From contig CAWJGO010000002.1 of NCBI GenBank assembly GCA_963842515.1, forward strand, positions 1,240,001-1,304,000: a stretch of DNA of 64,000 nt, written 5' to 3'. The notes under the pieces are model-generated. The model was not told where the DNA came from. It saw only the letters and a program-made list of their open reading frames with translations, and did no database searches. This DNA comes from CADEED01 sp963842515 (GTDB taxonomy: Bacteria > Pseudomonadota > Gammaproteobacteria > Steroidobacterales > Steroidobacteraceae). Positions 35,258 to 44,875 of this stretch are shown one piece after another. Every line of letters begins with the position of its first letter. Position 1 is the first letter of the stretch. Made by a program: the position numbers and the translations under genes.

Positions 35258-36520
35258 CTATATCCCAATGAATTCGTGCTCAAGGAAATCGAGCGCCGGG
35301 CCGACGGTGAGGAAGGATCCGAATACCAGGACACGATCGCCGGGCCGTGCACAGTCGCGCGCCACGCGGCACCCGCTTTCTACGTCAAGCGCATGCGCGA
35401 TGATTGCGGCGCCGGGCGGCAGGTGTTTCGCGAGTTGCTGGGTCGACACGGCACGAGGCCCGCCAAGAACCACGAGCACCCACGCGTCGATGGCATCGCC
35501 CACGGCTGCAGCGATCCCCTGGATGTCCTTGTCACCGAGAATGCCGCACACGGCGATCGTGCGTACGCGCGGCAGCGCGCGCAGGTTGACGGCCAGACCC
35601 AGGGCGGCCGGTACATTGTGCGCGACGTCGAGAATCCACTCGACCGCGCCAGGTAGGCGTTGGAAACGGCCCGGGAGCTGCACGGTGCGCATCGCCTGGG
35701 CAACGATTTCGCGTGTGAGCGTGACGTCCACCCCCACTGCGATCGCCGCCAGCGCGGTGGCGGCATTCCCCAGTTGATGCAGGCCCGCGACCGCGGGCAT
35801 CGGAAGCTCCCGCAGATTCATCGCGCCGCACTCGAAGTCCCATCCAGCCTCGTGCGTGCGGACGCGATAGTCGCGGCCGGGCACCACGGCTGTCGCGCCG
35901 ATCTCAGCGATCCGGCTGAAAATCGACGCCGGCATCTCCTCGCTGCCGAGCACCGCGGGGCGGCCCGGCCGGAAGATGCCGGCTTTCTCACGGCCGATGG
36001 CCTCGAGCGTGCCGCCTAACCAGTCGGCGTGATCGAGGCCGATGGAGCACACCACGGCGACGTCGGCGTCGATGATGTTGGTGGCATCCAGGCGGCCCCC
36101 CAGCCCGACTTCGAGCACCGCCACGTCGACCTGGGCGAGGCGAAACAGATCGAGTGCCGCGAGCGCGTTGTATTCGAAGAACGTGAGTGTGATGTCACCG
36201 CGTAACGCATCGATGCGCTCGAACGAGGCGATCAGGCTCGCATCGGTGGCCTCGACGCCGTCGATGCAGATGCGCTCGTTGTAGCGCCGCAAATGCGGGG
36301 ATGTGAACCGGCCGCAGTGCAAGCCGGCGGCGCGCAGCACCGCGTCGAGCCAGGCCACCGTCGAACCTTTGCCATTGGTGCCGCCCACGGTGATCACGCG
36401 ATGGGTCGGCGACAGCAGATCGAGACGCCGTGCCACTTCGCGCACGCGACTCAAACTGAGGTCGATCGCGCTCGGGTGAGACTTCTCCTGGCGCTCGAGC
36501 CATTCGGCGAGCGAGCGCAT
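35258..36520 (-). CDS. folC: Dihydrofolate/folylpolyglutamate synthase
   Basis: ATP-dependent ligase of 420 residues that adds glutamate to dihydropteroate and to folates. The P-loop is VITVGGTNGKGSTVAWLDA near residue 45. The Mur-ligase-like core continues with FTSPHLRRYNERI, LEVGLGGRLDATN and LDHADWLGGTLEAI; the C-terminal domain has ILDVAHNVPAAL. The ATG at 36520 is 11 bp after accD ends; the frame stays open upstream only as an antisense-type shadow of accD codons. Confidence 0.95.
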   Translation of the reverse strand: MRSLAEWLERQEKSHPSAIDLSLSRVREVARRLDLLSPTHRVITVGGTNGKGSTVAWLDAVLRAAGLHCGRFTSPHLRRYNERICIDGVEATDASLIASFERIDALRGDITLTFFEYNALAALDLFRLAQVDVAVLEVGLGGRLDATNIIDADVAVVCSIGLDHADWLGGTLEAIGREKAGIFRPGRPAVLGSEEMPASIFSRIAEIGATAVVPGRDYRVRTHEAGWDFECGAMNLRELPMPAVAGLHQLGNAATALAAIAVGVDVTLTREIVAQAMRTVQLPGRFQRLPGAVEWILDVAHNVPAALGLAVNLRALPRVRTIAVCGILGDKDIQGIAAAVGDAIDAWVLVVLGGPRAVSTQQLAKHLPPGAAIIAHALDVESGCRVARDCARPGDRVLVFGSFLTVGPALDFLEHEFIGI

Positions 36521-36531
36521 TCGTTCGGAGC

Positions 36532-37425
36532 TTACTGCGCGGGCGCGGATGCGGCTGCGGACGGGGCGACCGCGGCGGGCTGGCGCATCAGCATGCGCAG
36601 CACCGCTCCCAGGCGCTCGCGCATGTCGCGACGATCGACGATGAGATCGAGCGCGCCGTGATCGAGCAGGAACTCGCTGCGCTGAAAACCTTCCGGCAAG
36701 GTTTCGCGTACCGTCTGCTGGATCACTCGCGGGCCCGCGAAGCCGATGAGCGCGCGCGGCTCGGCCACGTTGAGATCGCCAAGCATGGCGAGGCTCGCGG
36801 ACACACCCCCGGTGGTCGGGTCGGTGAGCACGGAGATGAAAGGGAGCCGCGCCTGCGCCAGGCGGGCGAGCGCGGCGCTGGTCTTGGCCATTTGCAGCAG
36901 CGAGAACAGCGCTTCCTGCATGCGCGCGCCGCCGCTCGAGGAAAAACAAACCAGCGGTGCACGGTTTTCGATGCAGTGATTGACGGCGCGGCGAAATCGC
37001 TCGCCCACCACCGAACCCATGGAGCCCCCGAGGAACTTGAATTCGAACGCGCAGGCGACGATCGCGAGCCCTTCGAGCGTGCCGGCGACGGCGATCAGTG
37101 CATCACGCTCACCCGTCGCCTTCTGGGCCGCGGCCAGTCGATCGCGATATCGCTTGCTGTCACGGAATTTGAGCGGATCCTCGGGCGAAACTTCAGCACC
37201 GATCTCCACCTGTTCGCCTTCGTCCAGAAAACGCGCCAGCCGCTCGCGCGCGGTGATGCGCATGTGGTGGCTGCATTTCGGGCAGACATTGAGATTGCGC
37301 TCGAGCTCGGCCCGGTACAGCACCGCGTCGCACGCCGAGCACTTGATCCACAGGCCTTCCGGGACCGAGCGCGTGCGCCGCTCGGTCTTGATCCGCGAGG
37401 GCATGATTTTCTCGAACCACGACAT
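36532..37425 (-). CDS. accD: Acetyl-CoA carboxylase carboxyltransferase subunit beta
   Basis: The 297-residue beta subunit of the carboxyltransferase that makes malonyl-CoA. The zinc ribbon is intact (KCSACDAVLYRAELERN, then CPKCSHHM). The crotonase-fold core shows FKFLGGSMGSVVGE, FSSSGGARMQEA, DPTTGGVSAS and FAGPRVIQQT. MSWFEKIMPSRIK at 37425 matches homologous N-termini, so it is preferred to a TTG four codons earlier. In Pseudomonas trpF precedes it; here truA is directly upstream. Confidence 0.96.
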   Translation of the reverse strand: MSWFEKIMPSRIKTERRTRSVPEGLWIKCSACDAVLYRAELERNLNVCPKCSHHMRITARERLARFLDEGEQVEIGAEVSPEDPLKFRDSKRYRDRLAAAQKATGERDALIAVAGTLEGLAIVACAFEFKFLGGSMGSVVGERFRRAVNHCIENRAPLVCFSSSGGARMQEALFSLLQMAKTSAALARLAQARLPFISVLTDPTTGGVSASLAMLGDLNVAEPRALIGFAGPRVIQQTVRETLPEGFQRSEFLLDHGALDLIVDRRDMRERLGAVLRMLMRQPAAVAPSAAASAPAQ

Positions 37426-37440
37426 GTTTGACGGCAATTC

Positions 37441-38229
37441 CTACTCCAGGGTGCGGCCGATAATAGCGGATTGCGGCGGAAGCCCGAACTCGGGCGGATA
37501 CCGCACGGCCTCCAGGTACAGGCCCTCGGGCGGCGCAGTCGCAGCGTTGCTCTGGCGATCCCGGCTCGCCAGCACCATCGCCACGCGTTCCGGTGGCGAC
37601 TCTCCATGGCCCACGGCCATGAGCAGTCCGGCGACGTTGCGCACCATGTGATGCAGAAAGGCATTGGCGGTGATCGAGAGCGTGACCCACACATCGCTGC
37701 GCGTGACCTCGATGCGGTCCACGCGCCGCATCGGCGACTTGGCCTGGCACTCGATGGAGCGGAACGCGCTGAAGTCGTGCTCGCCCAGCAAAACCTGCGC
37801 CGCGGCCTGCATGCGCGCGGCATCGAGCGGCCGACGTTCCCAGGTGGCGCGGCCCGCGGCCAGCGCCGAGCGCGCATCACGATTCAAGATGAGATAGCGG
37901 TAGCTGCGCGCCAACGCGCTGTAGCGCGCGTGGAAGTGCGCCGGCACTTCCTGCAACCAGGCGACGCACACGTCCGCAGGTAGATAGGAGTTGGCGCCCA
38001 GGCGCCAGCCGCGCTCGCTGCGTACCGCGGCGGAATCGAAATGGGCGACCTGCGCGCTGGCGTGTACCCCGGCGTCGGTGCGCCCGGCGCACACGCATTC
38101 CACGGGCGAATCAGCCACGCGCGCGAGCGCGCGCTGCACAGTGTCCTGAACGGTTTGGAGCCCGGGCTGGAACTGCCAGCCCTTATACGCGCGGCCGTCG
38201 TACTCGAGGCCGGCCGCGAATCGAGGCAT
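37441..38229 (-). CDS. truA: tRNA pseudouridine(38-40) synthase
   Basis: A 262-residue pseudouridine synthase acting on the anticodon arm at positions 38-40. The catalytic Asp is in CAGRTDAGVHASAQ, preceded by EYDGRAYKGWQFQPG. FHARYSALARSYRYLI and ITANAFLHHMVRNVAGLL are also typical. It lies between fimV and accD, with gaps of 26 and 15 bp, as part of the asd-to-purF run. Confidence 0.96.
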   Translation of the reverse strand: MPRFAAGLEYDGRAYKGWQFQPGLQTVQDTVQRALARVADSPVECVCAGRTDAGVHASAQVAHFDSAAVRSERGWRLGANSYLPADVCVAWLQEVPAHFHARYSALARSYRYLILNRDARSALAAGRATWERRPLDAARMQAAAQVLLGEHDFSAFRSIECQAKSPMRRVDRIEVTRSDVWVTLSITANAFLHHMVRNVAGLLMAVGHGESPPERVAMVLASRDRQSNAATAPPEGLYLEAVRYPPEFGLPPQSAIIGRTLE

Positions 38230-38255
38230 TCAGGAGTCCCGACGCCCCGCGCGGA

Positions 38256-41117
38256 CTAGCCGGGCAGCGACTCTAACAAGCGTTGAGCTTCTTGCTTCTG
38301 CGAGGCCGAGCCTTCCGACAGCACTTCGTTCAGGATGTTGCGTGCCCCGTCCGGATCACCCATGTCGACGTAGGCACGGGCCAGGTCGAGCTTGGTGCCC
38401 ACTTCCGAGAGCGTGACCGGTTCGAGGTCGGGAACCGCGAGCTCTTCGGTGGGGCTGCCCGGAAGGTCGTAGCCATTGCCGAGATCGAGGTCCACCTTGC
38501 CGCGGCCCATGGCCGGCTGTTCCTGGGTGGGTTCGACCGGGAAATCGAGGTTGTCGCGATCGATGGCCGCGAGCCGTGAAGTGGACGAGGTGTCGAAGCC
38601 GGCCTCCGGCATGTCGAACTTCGCCAACGACGCGGTGGCGTTGGGATCGATGGCCCGGCCCTTGGTGAGGTCCACATCGCCGCCGAGCTCCCGCTCGGTG
38701 AGGAACCACGTGCCGCTGGCGCCGTGTTCCGTGAGCTGCGAATCACCGGCGTCTGCGCCGGTATGGCGCGCCGCCGCCGCCGCCAATAGACGCTGGGAGT
38801 TCTCATCGAGGCCCGCGACCATGGTCGGCGCGTTGGCATCGGGGCCGCGCGGCATTCCACCCACAGGCTTGAGCCCGATCTGCGAATCCGTTTGCTCGAG
38901 CGATCCGAGCTCGAGGCCGAGATCGTCGAGCGCGAGCTCCGCGGTCTGATCCGAGCTCAGCTTGCGGCGCATGGCGCCATCCACTTTTTCCCGGATCGTC
39001 GGTTCATCGAGCGGACGCATCGCGGGCTGCTCCACGGTCGGCGCTTCCGAGCCGGCCGGGGGCATCTTGACGGTCATCTCACGCGTGGTCTGATTACCAC
39101 TGCGATCGTTTGGCATCGCCAGCCCTTCACCGGTGGCGTCCGGGTCGCCCAACGCGTTGCCGAGATCGAGATCCACGCCCTCAGGATTGCCACCGCCAGT
39201 GACATCCATACGCTGGCTCACATCGAAAGGATCGAAGTCGACACGGCCCGAGCCGCCGGCGTCGAGGTTCAGGTCCACACCCACGGAGCTGCCGGCGCCT
39301 CCATCCGAGAACATCGGATCTTCGGGGGCGATCTGCTTGCCCATGATGACGATCTTTTCCCATTCGCCCGGGGCCGATTCGTCGCGCGAATCGGCGAGCT
39401 CGCTCGCCATCGTGAGGAATTGATCCTTGTTGCCCCAGACGAAGAACACTTCGAGAAGTTTGAGCTTGAGATCCCGGCGCTCGGGCTCGCGCTGAATGGC
39501 GATGCGCACGAGATCGGCTGCCTGGTCGTACAGACCATAAGCCATGTGGAAATCGGCTTCCGCCAGCGCGTCGCCCTGATCGAGATTGACGGCAGTCTCG
39601 CTGCTGATCGTCTCGTCGGTGCGTACCGTGGGCGCGAGCGGAATGTCCTGGGTTTCCTGCAACGCGCGATGGCTGCCCGACTCCTCGACGAGAATGTCGT
39701 CGGAAATCCCGCCCATGTTTGGCGCGCGCATGCGGCCCGTGTCGGATAGTGAGTCGAGCGGCTGGGTCAGGCGGTCTTCGCCCACATCCGCGAGCCGGCC
39801 CAGGTTGTCATCGAATTCCGCGGACTTGCGCTTGCCGCGCGACTTGGCAAACACCAGGCCCAGGATCAGCAGGGCACCGGCGGCGAGGATCCACCATTTG
39901 TCGAGCAGGCTGTCGAGCAGCGACGGCTCTTCCGTTTCGCTGGTCGCGGCAACCGGCTGCTCCGAGGGTTCGGGTGTCGTCGCGGGAGTTTCTGCCGGCG
40001 CGGGCTCCGGCGTCGGCGTGCTCGCCGCTGTTTCGGGGGCGGGCTCCGCCGCTTCGGGCTGCGCAGCGGGCTGTTCCACCGGCGCCTGCTCAGGGGCGGG
40101 CTGCACGGCCACTGGTTGCTGCGAGGCGGCTAATTTCGCCTGCAGATCGGCAAGCTCGGTGTTGCGCAGCTCGAGCATGCGCTTGGATTCGTTGACCTGA
40201 CCTTCGAGCTCGCGGACGCGATTCTGCAGCGCGGCCACTTCAGCGGAGCTTCCGGCGGTGGCGCCCGGGCTGGATGCGGAGTCACCGGGCGGCACCAGGC
40301 GCAGGCGGCCGCTGCTCGCGGCACCACTCGAGGCGGCATAGGCACCGGTCTGCCGGCGCACTTCACTGCTCGCTTCGGACGGCGACACGGCAGCGATCTC
40401 CTCGCCACTCGGAATACGCAACACCGATCCGGCGCGCAGGCGATTCATATCGCCTTCGAAAGCTCCGGAGTTGGCGCGGTAGATGGACACCATGAGCTGC
40501 GTGGTTCCCGCTCCGGTGCTCGCCGACAAACGCCGCGCGATGGCCGACAGGCTGTCGCCACGCTGCACTTCGTAGCTGTCGCCACCACCAGCGGCCAGTG
40601 GTGCGGCCACTGGTGCGGCGCTCTGGGGTTCGGGCTGTGCGGGACGGGAAATCTGGCCCGAGGCGGCCGCAGCACCCACGGACGGCATCGCCTGCTGTAC
40701 CGGCGCCACGCTGTTAGGCGCAAACACCGGCGGATCGAGCAATACCGTGTATTCGCGCACCAGGCGGCCACGCGCCCAGGACGCTTCGATGAGCAGCGTG
40801 AGGAACGGCTCGGTAACGGTTTCGGTCGACCTCAAACGCAGCACTTGCGCGCCGCTCGCCGAGCGATCGCGGGTGACCGTGATCGACGACATGAATGGCG
40901 GCCACTCGAGCCCGTAGCGCGCGAACGTTTCTTTCGTGGCTAGTTTGGCTTCGAGTGTCGCGAGATCTTCGGGGGTCGCATTGACCAGCTCGATCTCGGC
41001 ATCGAGCGGCGCGTTGAGCGGTGAATTCAGGTGAACGTCACCGAGACCCAGCGCGTGAGAGATTCCGGGTAAGAGCAACAGCGCCAGTAAACCCCGGGCG
41101 ATACCAATACGCAGCAT
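38256..41117 (-). CDS. fimV: FimV/HubP-type polar hub protein
   Basis: Large inner-membrane protein of 953 residues needed for type IV pilus assembly and polar organisation in relatives. A signal sequence (LLALLLLPGISHALGLGD) precedes the FimV N-terminal region (LNSPLNAPLDAEIELVNA). A LysM-like motif EVQRGDSLSAIARRLS follows, then a coiled coil (LQNRVRELEGQVNESKRM) and a Pro/Ala/Glu linker. After the TM helix (WWILAAGALLILGLVF) comes a long acidic cytoplasmic part with TPR-like helices. The C-terminal FimV domain reads LDLARAYVDMGDPDGARNIL. The ATG at 41117 has GGAG upstream, so it is preferred to the GTG at 41135. Confidence 0.93.
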   Translation of the reverse strand: MLRIGIARGLLALLLLPGISHALGLGDVHLNSPLNAPLDAEIELVNATPEDLATLEAKLATKETFARYGLEWPPFMSSITVTRDRSASGAQVLRLRSTETVTEPFLTLLIEASWARGRLVREYTVLLDPPVFAPNSVAPVQQAMPSVGAAAASGQISRPAQPEPQSAAPVAAPLAAGGGDSYEVQRGDSLSAIARRLSASTGAGTTQLMVSIYRANSGAFEGDMNRLRAGSVLRIPSGEEIAAVSPSEASSEVRRQTGAYAASSGAASSGRLRLVPPGDSASSPGATAGSSAEVAALQNRVRELEGQVNESKRMLELRNTELADLQAKLAASQQPVAVQPAPEQAPVEQPAAQPEAAEPAPETAASTPTPEPAPAETPATTPEPSEQPVAATSETEEPSLLDSLLDKWWILAAGALLILGLVFAKSRGKRKSAEFDDNLGRLADVGEDRLTQPLDSLSDTGRMRAPNMGGISDDILVEESGSHRALQETQDIPLAPTVRTDETISSETAVNLDQGDALAEADFHMAYGLYDQAADLVRIAIQREPERRDLKLKLLEVFFVWGNKDQFLTMASELADSRDESAPGEWEKIVIMGKQIAPEDPMFSDGGAGSSVGVDLNLDAGGSGRVDFDPFDVSQRMDVTGGGNPEGVDLDLGNALGDPDATGEGLAMPNDRSGNQTTREMTVKMPPAGSEAPTVEQPAMRPLDEPTIREKVDGAMRRKLSSDQTAELALDDLGLELGSLEQTDSQIGLKPVGGMPRGPDANAPTMVAGLDENSQRLLAAAAARHTGADAGDSQLTEHGASGTWFLTERELGGDVDLTKGRAIDPNATASLAKFDMPEAGFDTSSTSRLAAIDRDNLDFPVEPTQEQPAMGRGKVDLDLGNGYDLPGSPTEELAVPDLEPVTLSEVGTKLDLARAYVDMGDPDGARNILNEVLSEGSASQKQEAQRLLESLPG

Positions 41118-41167
41118 TCGCGTCTCCACATCCACCGTCGGCTATGAGATTTCTTTATCGAAACAGA

Positions 41168-41198
41168 AGCTTAGAGCCGAAACTTCCCGCTCTAAGCT
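41168..41198 (-). terminator. Hairpin between asd and fimV
   Basis: A perfect 10-bp inverted repeat (AGCTTAGAGC and GCTCTAAGCT) with an 11-nt loop, followed on the minus strand by TTCTGTTTCG. It lies after the asd stop and 50-80 bp before the fimV start. The U-content is moderate, so it may be a partial terminator or attenuator. Confidence 0.6.
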
Positions 41199-41218
41199 GA
41201 AACCGCCCGCAATATAAC

Positions 41219-42262
41219 TTAAATATGCTCTCGCACCAAAATCTCGGCGATCTGGACGCTGTTCGTGGCAGCACCCTTCCTGATGTTGTCCGAAACGATC
41301 CATAAGTTAAGTCCGCGTTCGTGACTTATATCTTCTCTAATGCGTCCGACATAAACCGTGTCCCGGTTCGCGCCTTCAGTGGCTGCCGTGGGGTAACCGC
41401 CCGGCCGGCGCTCGTCTAACACCTCCACCCCAGGGGCCCGCCTGAGGAGCCCGCGCGCGGTTTCGGCAGTGATTTTCTGCCGGGTTTCGACGTTGACCGC
41501 CTCGGAATGGCCGATGAACACCGGCACCCGGACCGCCGTGGCGTTCACGAGGATGGACTCGTCGCCGAGGATCTTCCTCGTCTCCCAATGCATCTTCATC
41601 TCTTCTTTGGTGTAGCCGTTGTCCATGAACTTGTCGATCTGCGGCACGCAATTGAAAGCGATGCGCTTGGCGATGATTTTCGGCTTTCCGGGCTCCTGGC
41701 CGCTCATCAGCGCCGTGCTTTGGGCGGCGAGCTCATCGATGGCTTCCTTGCCGGCACCCGACACGGATTGATAGGTGGCGACGTTGATGCGCGTGATACC
41801 CACGGCGTCGTAGATAGGCTTGAGCGCCACCACCATCTGGATGGTCGAGCAATTCGGATTGGCGATGATGCCGCGCTTCCTGTAGTCCCCGATCGCCTTG
41901 GGGTTCACTTCGGGCACGACCAGCGGAATGTCGTCTTCGTAACGGAACTCCGAAGTGTTGTCGATGACGATGCACCCGGCGGCGGCGGCTTTGGGCGCGT
42001 ACTCGCGCGAGACCTCACCGCCGGCCGAGAACAGGCCGAGTTGCGCGCGCTTGAAGTCGAAGGTGGCCACGTCGATCACCGGGATGTGCCGGCCGCGAAA
42101 TTCCACGCGCTTGCCGAGCGAGCGGCTGCTGGCGAGCGGCAACAGCTCGGCCACCGGGAAGTCGCGCTCCTCGAGCACCTTGATCATCATTTCGCCGACG
42201 AGGCCGGTGGCACCGAGCACGGCCACGGTGAAACCTTTGGAAGTATCCTTCGTTTCGTTCAT
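41219..42262 (-). CDS. asd: Aspartate-semialdehyde dehydrogenase
   Basis: A 347-residue NADPH-dependent enzyme that makes aspartate semialdehyde for lysine, threonine, methionine and diaminopimelate. The N-terminal Rossmann motif is VAVLGATGLVGEMM. The active-site Cys is in IIANPNCSTIQMVVALKP, and the substrate region reads ATYQSVSGAGKEAIDEL. It lies three bases downstream of aroC and upstream of fimV, as in Pseudomonas-type genomes. Confidence 0.97.
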   Translation of the reverse strand: MNETKDTSKGFTVAVLGATGLVGEMMIKVLEERDFPVAELLPLASSRSLGKRVEFRGRHIPVIDVATFDFKRAQLGLFSAGGEVSREYAPKAAAAGCIVIDNTSEFRYEDDIPLVVPEVNPKAIGDYRKRGIIANPNCSTIQMVVALKPIYDAVGITRINVATYQSVSGAGKEAIDELAAQSTALMSGQEPGKPKIIAKRIAFNCVPQIDKFMDNGYTKEEMKMHWETRKILGDESILVNATAVRVPVFIGHSEAVNVETRQKITAETARGLLRRAPGVEVLDERRPGGYPTAATEGANRDTVYVGRIREDISHERGLNLWIVSDNIRKGAATNSVQIAEILVREHI

Positions 42263-42265
42263 CGG

Positions 42266-43363
42266 CTAACTAGTCTTCGTGATGACCGGCGTGGCGGAAC
42301 GGACCTCGGCGTTCTGGCCGCGATGCCGCAGGTAGTGGTCCATGAGGACGATCGCGAGCATCGCCTCGCAAATCGGCGTGGCGCGCACGCCCACGCAGGG
42401 GTCATGCCTGCCGGTCGTCACCACCTCCACAGGATTGCCGGCGACGTCGATGGACTTGCCGGGAACCTGGATGCTGGAGGTGGGTTTGAAAGTCACCTGT
42501 ACGAGGACATCCTGTCCAGAGGAAATGCCACCGAGGATGCCGCCGGCGTTGTTGCTCAGAAAGCCGGTCGGGGTGAGCTCGTCGCGATGCTCGCTGCCGC
42601 GTTGCGCAGCCGAGGCCACCCCGGCGCCGATTTCCACTGCCTTCACCGCGTTGATGCCCATCATCGCGTGCGCGAGATCGGCATCGAGACGGTCGAACAC
42701 CGGCTCGCCCAATCCGGGCGGCACGCCGCGCGCCATCACGGTGATTTTCGCGCCGACGGAGTCGCCGTCGCCGCGAATTTTCCACATGAGGTCTTCGAGT
42801 TCGCCAACACGCGCGGGGTCGGGGCAAAAGAACGGATTGTCGTAAGCCGTTTCAGGTTTGACCGGATCGAGGATCAGCGAGCCGATCTGACTCAGATAAC
42901 CGCTGATGCTCACGCCGAGCCGCGCGTGCAGGTACTTGCGCGCGATGGCGCCGGCGGCAACCCGCACGACGGTTTCACGCGCCGAGGAGCGGCCACCGCC
43001 GCGGTAGTCGCGGAAACCATATTTCTGCTGGTAGGTGTAGTCGGCGTGCCCGGGCCGGAAGCGATCCTTGATCTTCTCGTAATCGCGCGAGCGGGCGTCG
43101 GTGTTCTCCACCACGATGCCGATGGGCGTACCCGTGGTCTTGCCTTCGAACGTGCCGGAAAGAATTTTGACTTCATCGCCTTCGCGGCGCTGACTCACGA
43201 ACTGCGAAGTGCCCGTGCGGCGCCGGTCTACATCGGCCTGCAGATCCGCCGCGGCGAGCTCCAGGCCCGGTGGACACCCATCGACGATGCAGCCGAGCGC
43301 CGGACCGTGGCTCTCGCCAAAGGTGGTCACTGTGAACAATCGGCCTATGGAATTACCCGACAT
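42266..43363 (-). CDS. aroC: Chorismate synthase
   Basis: A 365-residue FMN-dependent enzyme, last step of the shikimate pathway. The signatures are TTFGESHGPALGCIVDG at the start, the internal GFRDYRGGGRSSARET, and DRLDADLAHAMMGINAVKAV. Length and motifs are normal. prmB ends 5 bp upstream, the usual prmB-aroC pair. Confidence 0.97.
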   Translation of the reverse strand: MSGNSIGRLFTVTTFGESHGPALGCIVDGCPPGLELAAADLQADVDRRRTGTSQFVSQRREGDEVKILSGTFEGKTTGTPIGIVVENTDARSRDYEKIKDRFRPGHADYTYQQKYGFRDYRGGGRSSARETVVRVAAGAIARKYLHARLGVSISGYLSQIGSLILDPVKPETAYDNPFFCPDPARVGELEDLMWKIRGDGDSVGAKITVMARGVPPGLGEPVFDRLDADLAHAMMGINAVKAVEIGAGVASAAQRGSEHRDELTPTGFLSNNAGGILGGISSGQDVLVQVTFKPTSSIQVPGKSIDVAGNPVEVVTTGRHDPCVGVRATPICEAMLAIVLMDHYLRHRGQNAEVRSATPVITKTS

Positions 43364-43368
43364 CAGCT

Positions 43369-44256
43369 TTACGCCTTTTCCAATTGCTCTCGCATCAACA
43401 GGAATACACCGCCGCCGCCACGTTCGAAATCCAGCCAGGTGAACGGCAACTTCGGAAACGCACGCGCCAGCGCTCGCTCGGTATTGCCGACTTCGACCAC
43501 CAGCAGGCCCTGCGGCTGCAGGAACTTGCGGGCTTCGCGCAGGATAGTCCCGACCGAATCGAGACCGTCGCGACCTGATTCCAGAGCGCGTCGCGGCTCG
43601 TGGCCGTATTCGCGCGGCAGCCCGCGCATTTCGCGCATGCCGACATAGGGCGGATTGCTCACGATGATATCGTACGAATTGCCCGAAAGCGCCGCGAAAT
43701 GGTCCGATTCGATGAGCTGCACGCGACGTGTTAGTCGCAAGGCGCGCCGGTTGATGGCCGCGACTTCCAGCGCGCCCGCGTCGATATCCACCGCATCCAC
43801 GCGTGCACGCGGAAACGCCTTGGCGGCCGCGAGCGCGATGCAGCCTGAGCCGGTGCCCATGTCGAGCACGTGGCGGACCCGCGCGGCGCTGATCCAGGGA
43901 CGGAATCTGTTCACGATGAGCTCGGCAATCGCCGAGCGCGGGATCAGCACGCGTTCGTCGACGTAGAACGGTAGCCCCGCGAACCAGGCCTGGTGAGTGA
44001 GATAGGCCAGCGGCAGACGCTCGTCGATGCGCCGGCGCAGCAGAGCTTCGACGCGTTCTCGCCCGGCGACCTTCACCTGCCTTCTCAGCACCCGGGCGGG
44101 CGCGTCGTAAGGGAGGTCCATGGCGTGCAACACCAGCGCCGCGGCCTCGTCACGCGCATTGTCGGTGCCATGCCCGAAGTACACGCCCGCCCGCCGCAGG
44201 CGCCGCGCCACGCTTGCGATCAGCTCGCCGACGGTGATGTGGAATAATCGCGCCAT
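43369..44256 (-). CDS. prmB: Ribosomal protein L3 glutamine methyltransferase
   Basis: A 295-residue SAM-dependent N5-glutamine methyltransferase. Motif I is VLDMGTGSGCIALAAA and the catalytic motif is IIVSNPPYVGMREM. The N-terminal helical domain (ARDEAAALVLHAMDL and ERLPLAYLTHQAWFAG) fits the PrmB/PrmC group, and pairing with aroC favours PrmB. Its start codon overlaps by two bases with the start of the divergent SCO1/SenC gene (CATG), so each promoter must lie in the other gene. Confidence 0.9.
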   Translation of the reverse strand: MARLFHITVGELIASVARRLRRAGVYFGHGTDNARDEAAALVLHAMDLPYDAPARVLRRQVKVAGRERVEALLRRRIDERLPLAYLTHQAWFAGLPFYVDERVLIPRSAIAELIVNRFRPWISAARVRHVLDMGTGSGCIALAAAKAFPRARVDAVDIDAGALEVAAINRRALRLTRRVQLIESDHFAALSGNSYDIIVSNPPYVGMREMRGLPREYGHEPRRALESGRDGLDSVGTILREARKFLQPQGLLVVEVGNTERALARAFPKLPFTWLDFERGGGGVFLLMREQLEKA

Positions 44257-44875
44257 GTCGAATCGTTATTGGATTTCCGTGGCGGCGATCGCCGTGGCAG
44301 CCGCACTCGCCGGCGTATACGTTGCTCGCCTGGTGAGCCAGCCGGCCGTGGCATCGCTCGAGTCGGGCACGGCCTTCCCGCAGCCTCGTGCGCTCGCGGC
44401 GTTCGACCTGATCGACACGCAGGGCGCGCCTCGCGATCCGGCTTCGTTGCGCGGGCATCCGACCCTGGTGTTCTTCGGTTTCACGCATTGCCCCGATGTG
44501 TGTCCCACGACACTCGCGCTGCTCGCGGGCGTGCAGAAACAGGCGGCGCTGCCCGGACTCAAGGTGGCGCTCATCAGCGTGGATCCGGAGCGCGACACGC
44601 CGCAGCAGCTCGGCAAATACATCTCGTCATTCGGCGGCGATCTTATCGGCCTCACGGGCACAAAGCCTGAAATTTCGAAAGCCACGAAGAGCTTCGGCGT
44701 GGCGGCGAGCCGCGTCGATCTTCCCGGCGGCGGCTACACCATGGATCACTCCGCCGCCGTGTTCGCGCTCGACGAAGGCGCGCGCATCGTCGCGGTGTTC
44801 ACGCCGCCCTTCAATGCAGCGGCGCTCACACGCGATGTGGGGCGACTGGCGCCCGTGCTCGCGAGTGGCTCATGA
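44255..44875 (+). CDS. SCO1/SenC family copper chaperone
   Basis: A 206-residue membrane-anchored thioredoxin-fold protein involved in copper delivery to cytochrome oxidase or in redox defence. An N-terminal TM helix (ISVAAIAVAAALAGVYVA) is followed by the Cu motif THCPDVCPTTLAL (C-x3-C-P) and the late His in TMDHSAAVFALDE. An alternative ATG lies about five codons upstream but would overlap prmB further. It overlaps psd by ATGA, so the two are coupled. Confidence 0.9.
   Translation: MSNRYWISVAAIAVAAALAGVYVARLVSQPAVASLESGTAFPQPRALAAFDLIDTQGAPRDPASLRGHPTLVFFGFTHCPDVCPTTLALLAGVQKQAALPGLKVALISVDPERDTPQQLGKYISSFGGDLIGLTGTKPEISKATKSFGVAASRVDLPGGGYTMDHSAAVFALDEGARIVAVFTPPFNAAALTRDVGRLAPVLASGS

Noticed and set aside
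41507..43648. 713-residue plus-strand frame
   Set aside because: It lies opposite asd, aroC and prmB, all with intact family motifs on the minus strand. In GC-rich DNA the antisense frame stays open by codon bias. It has no recognisable domain.
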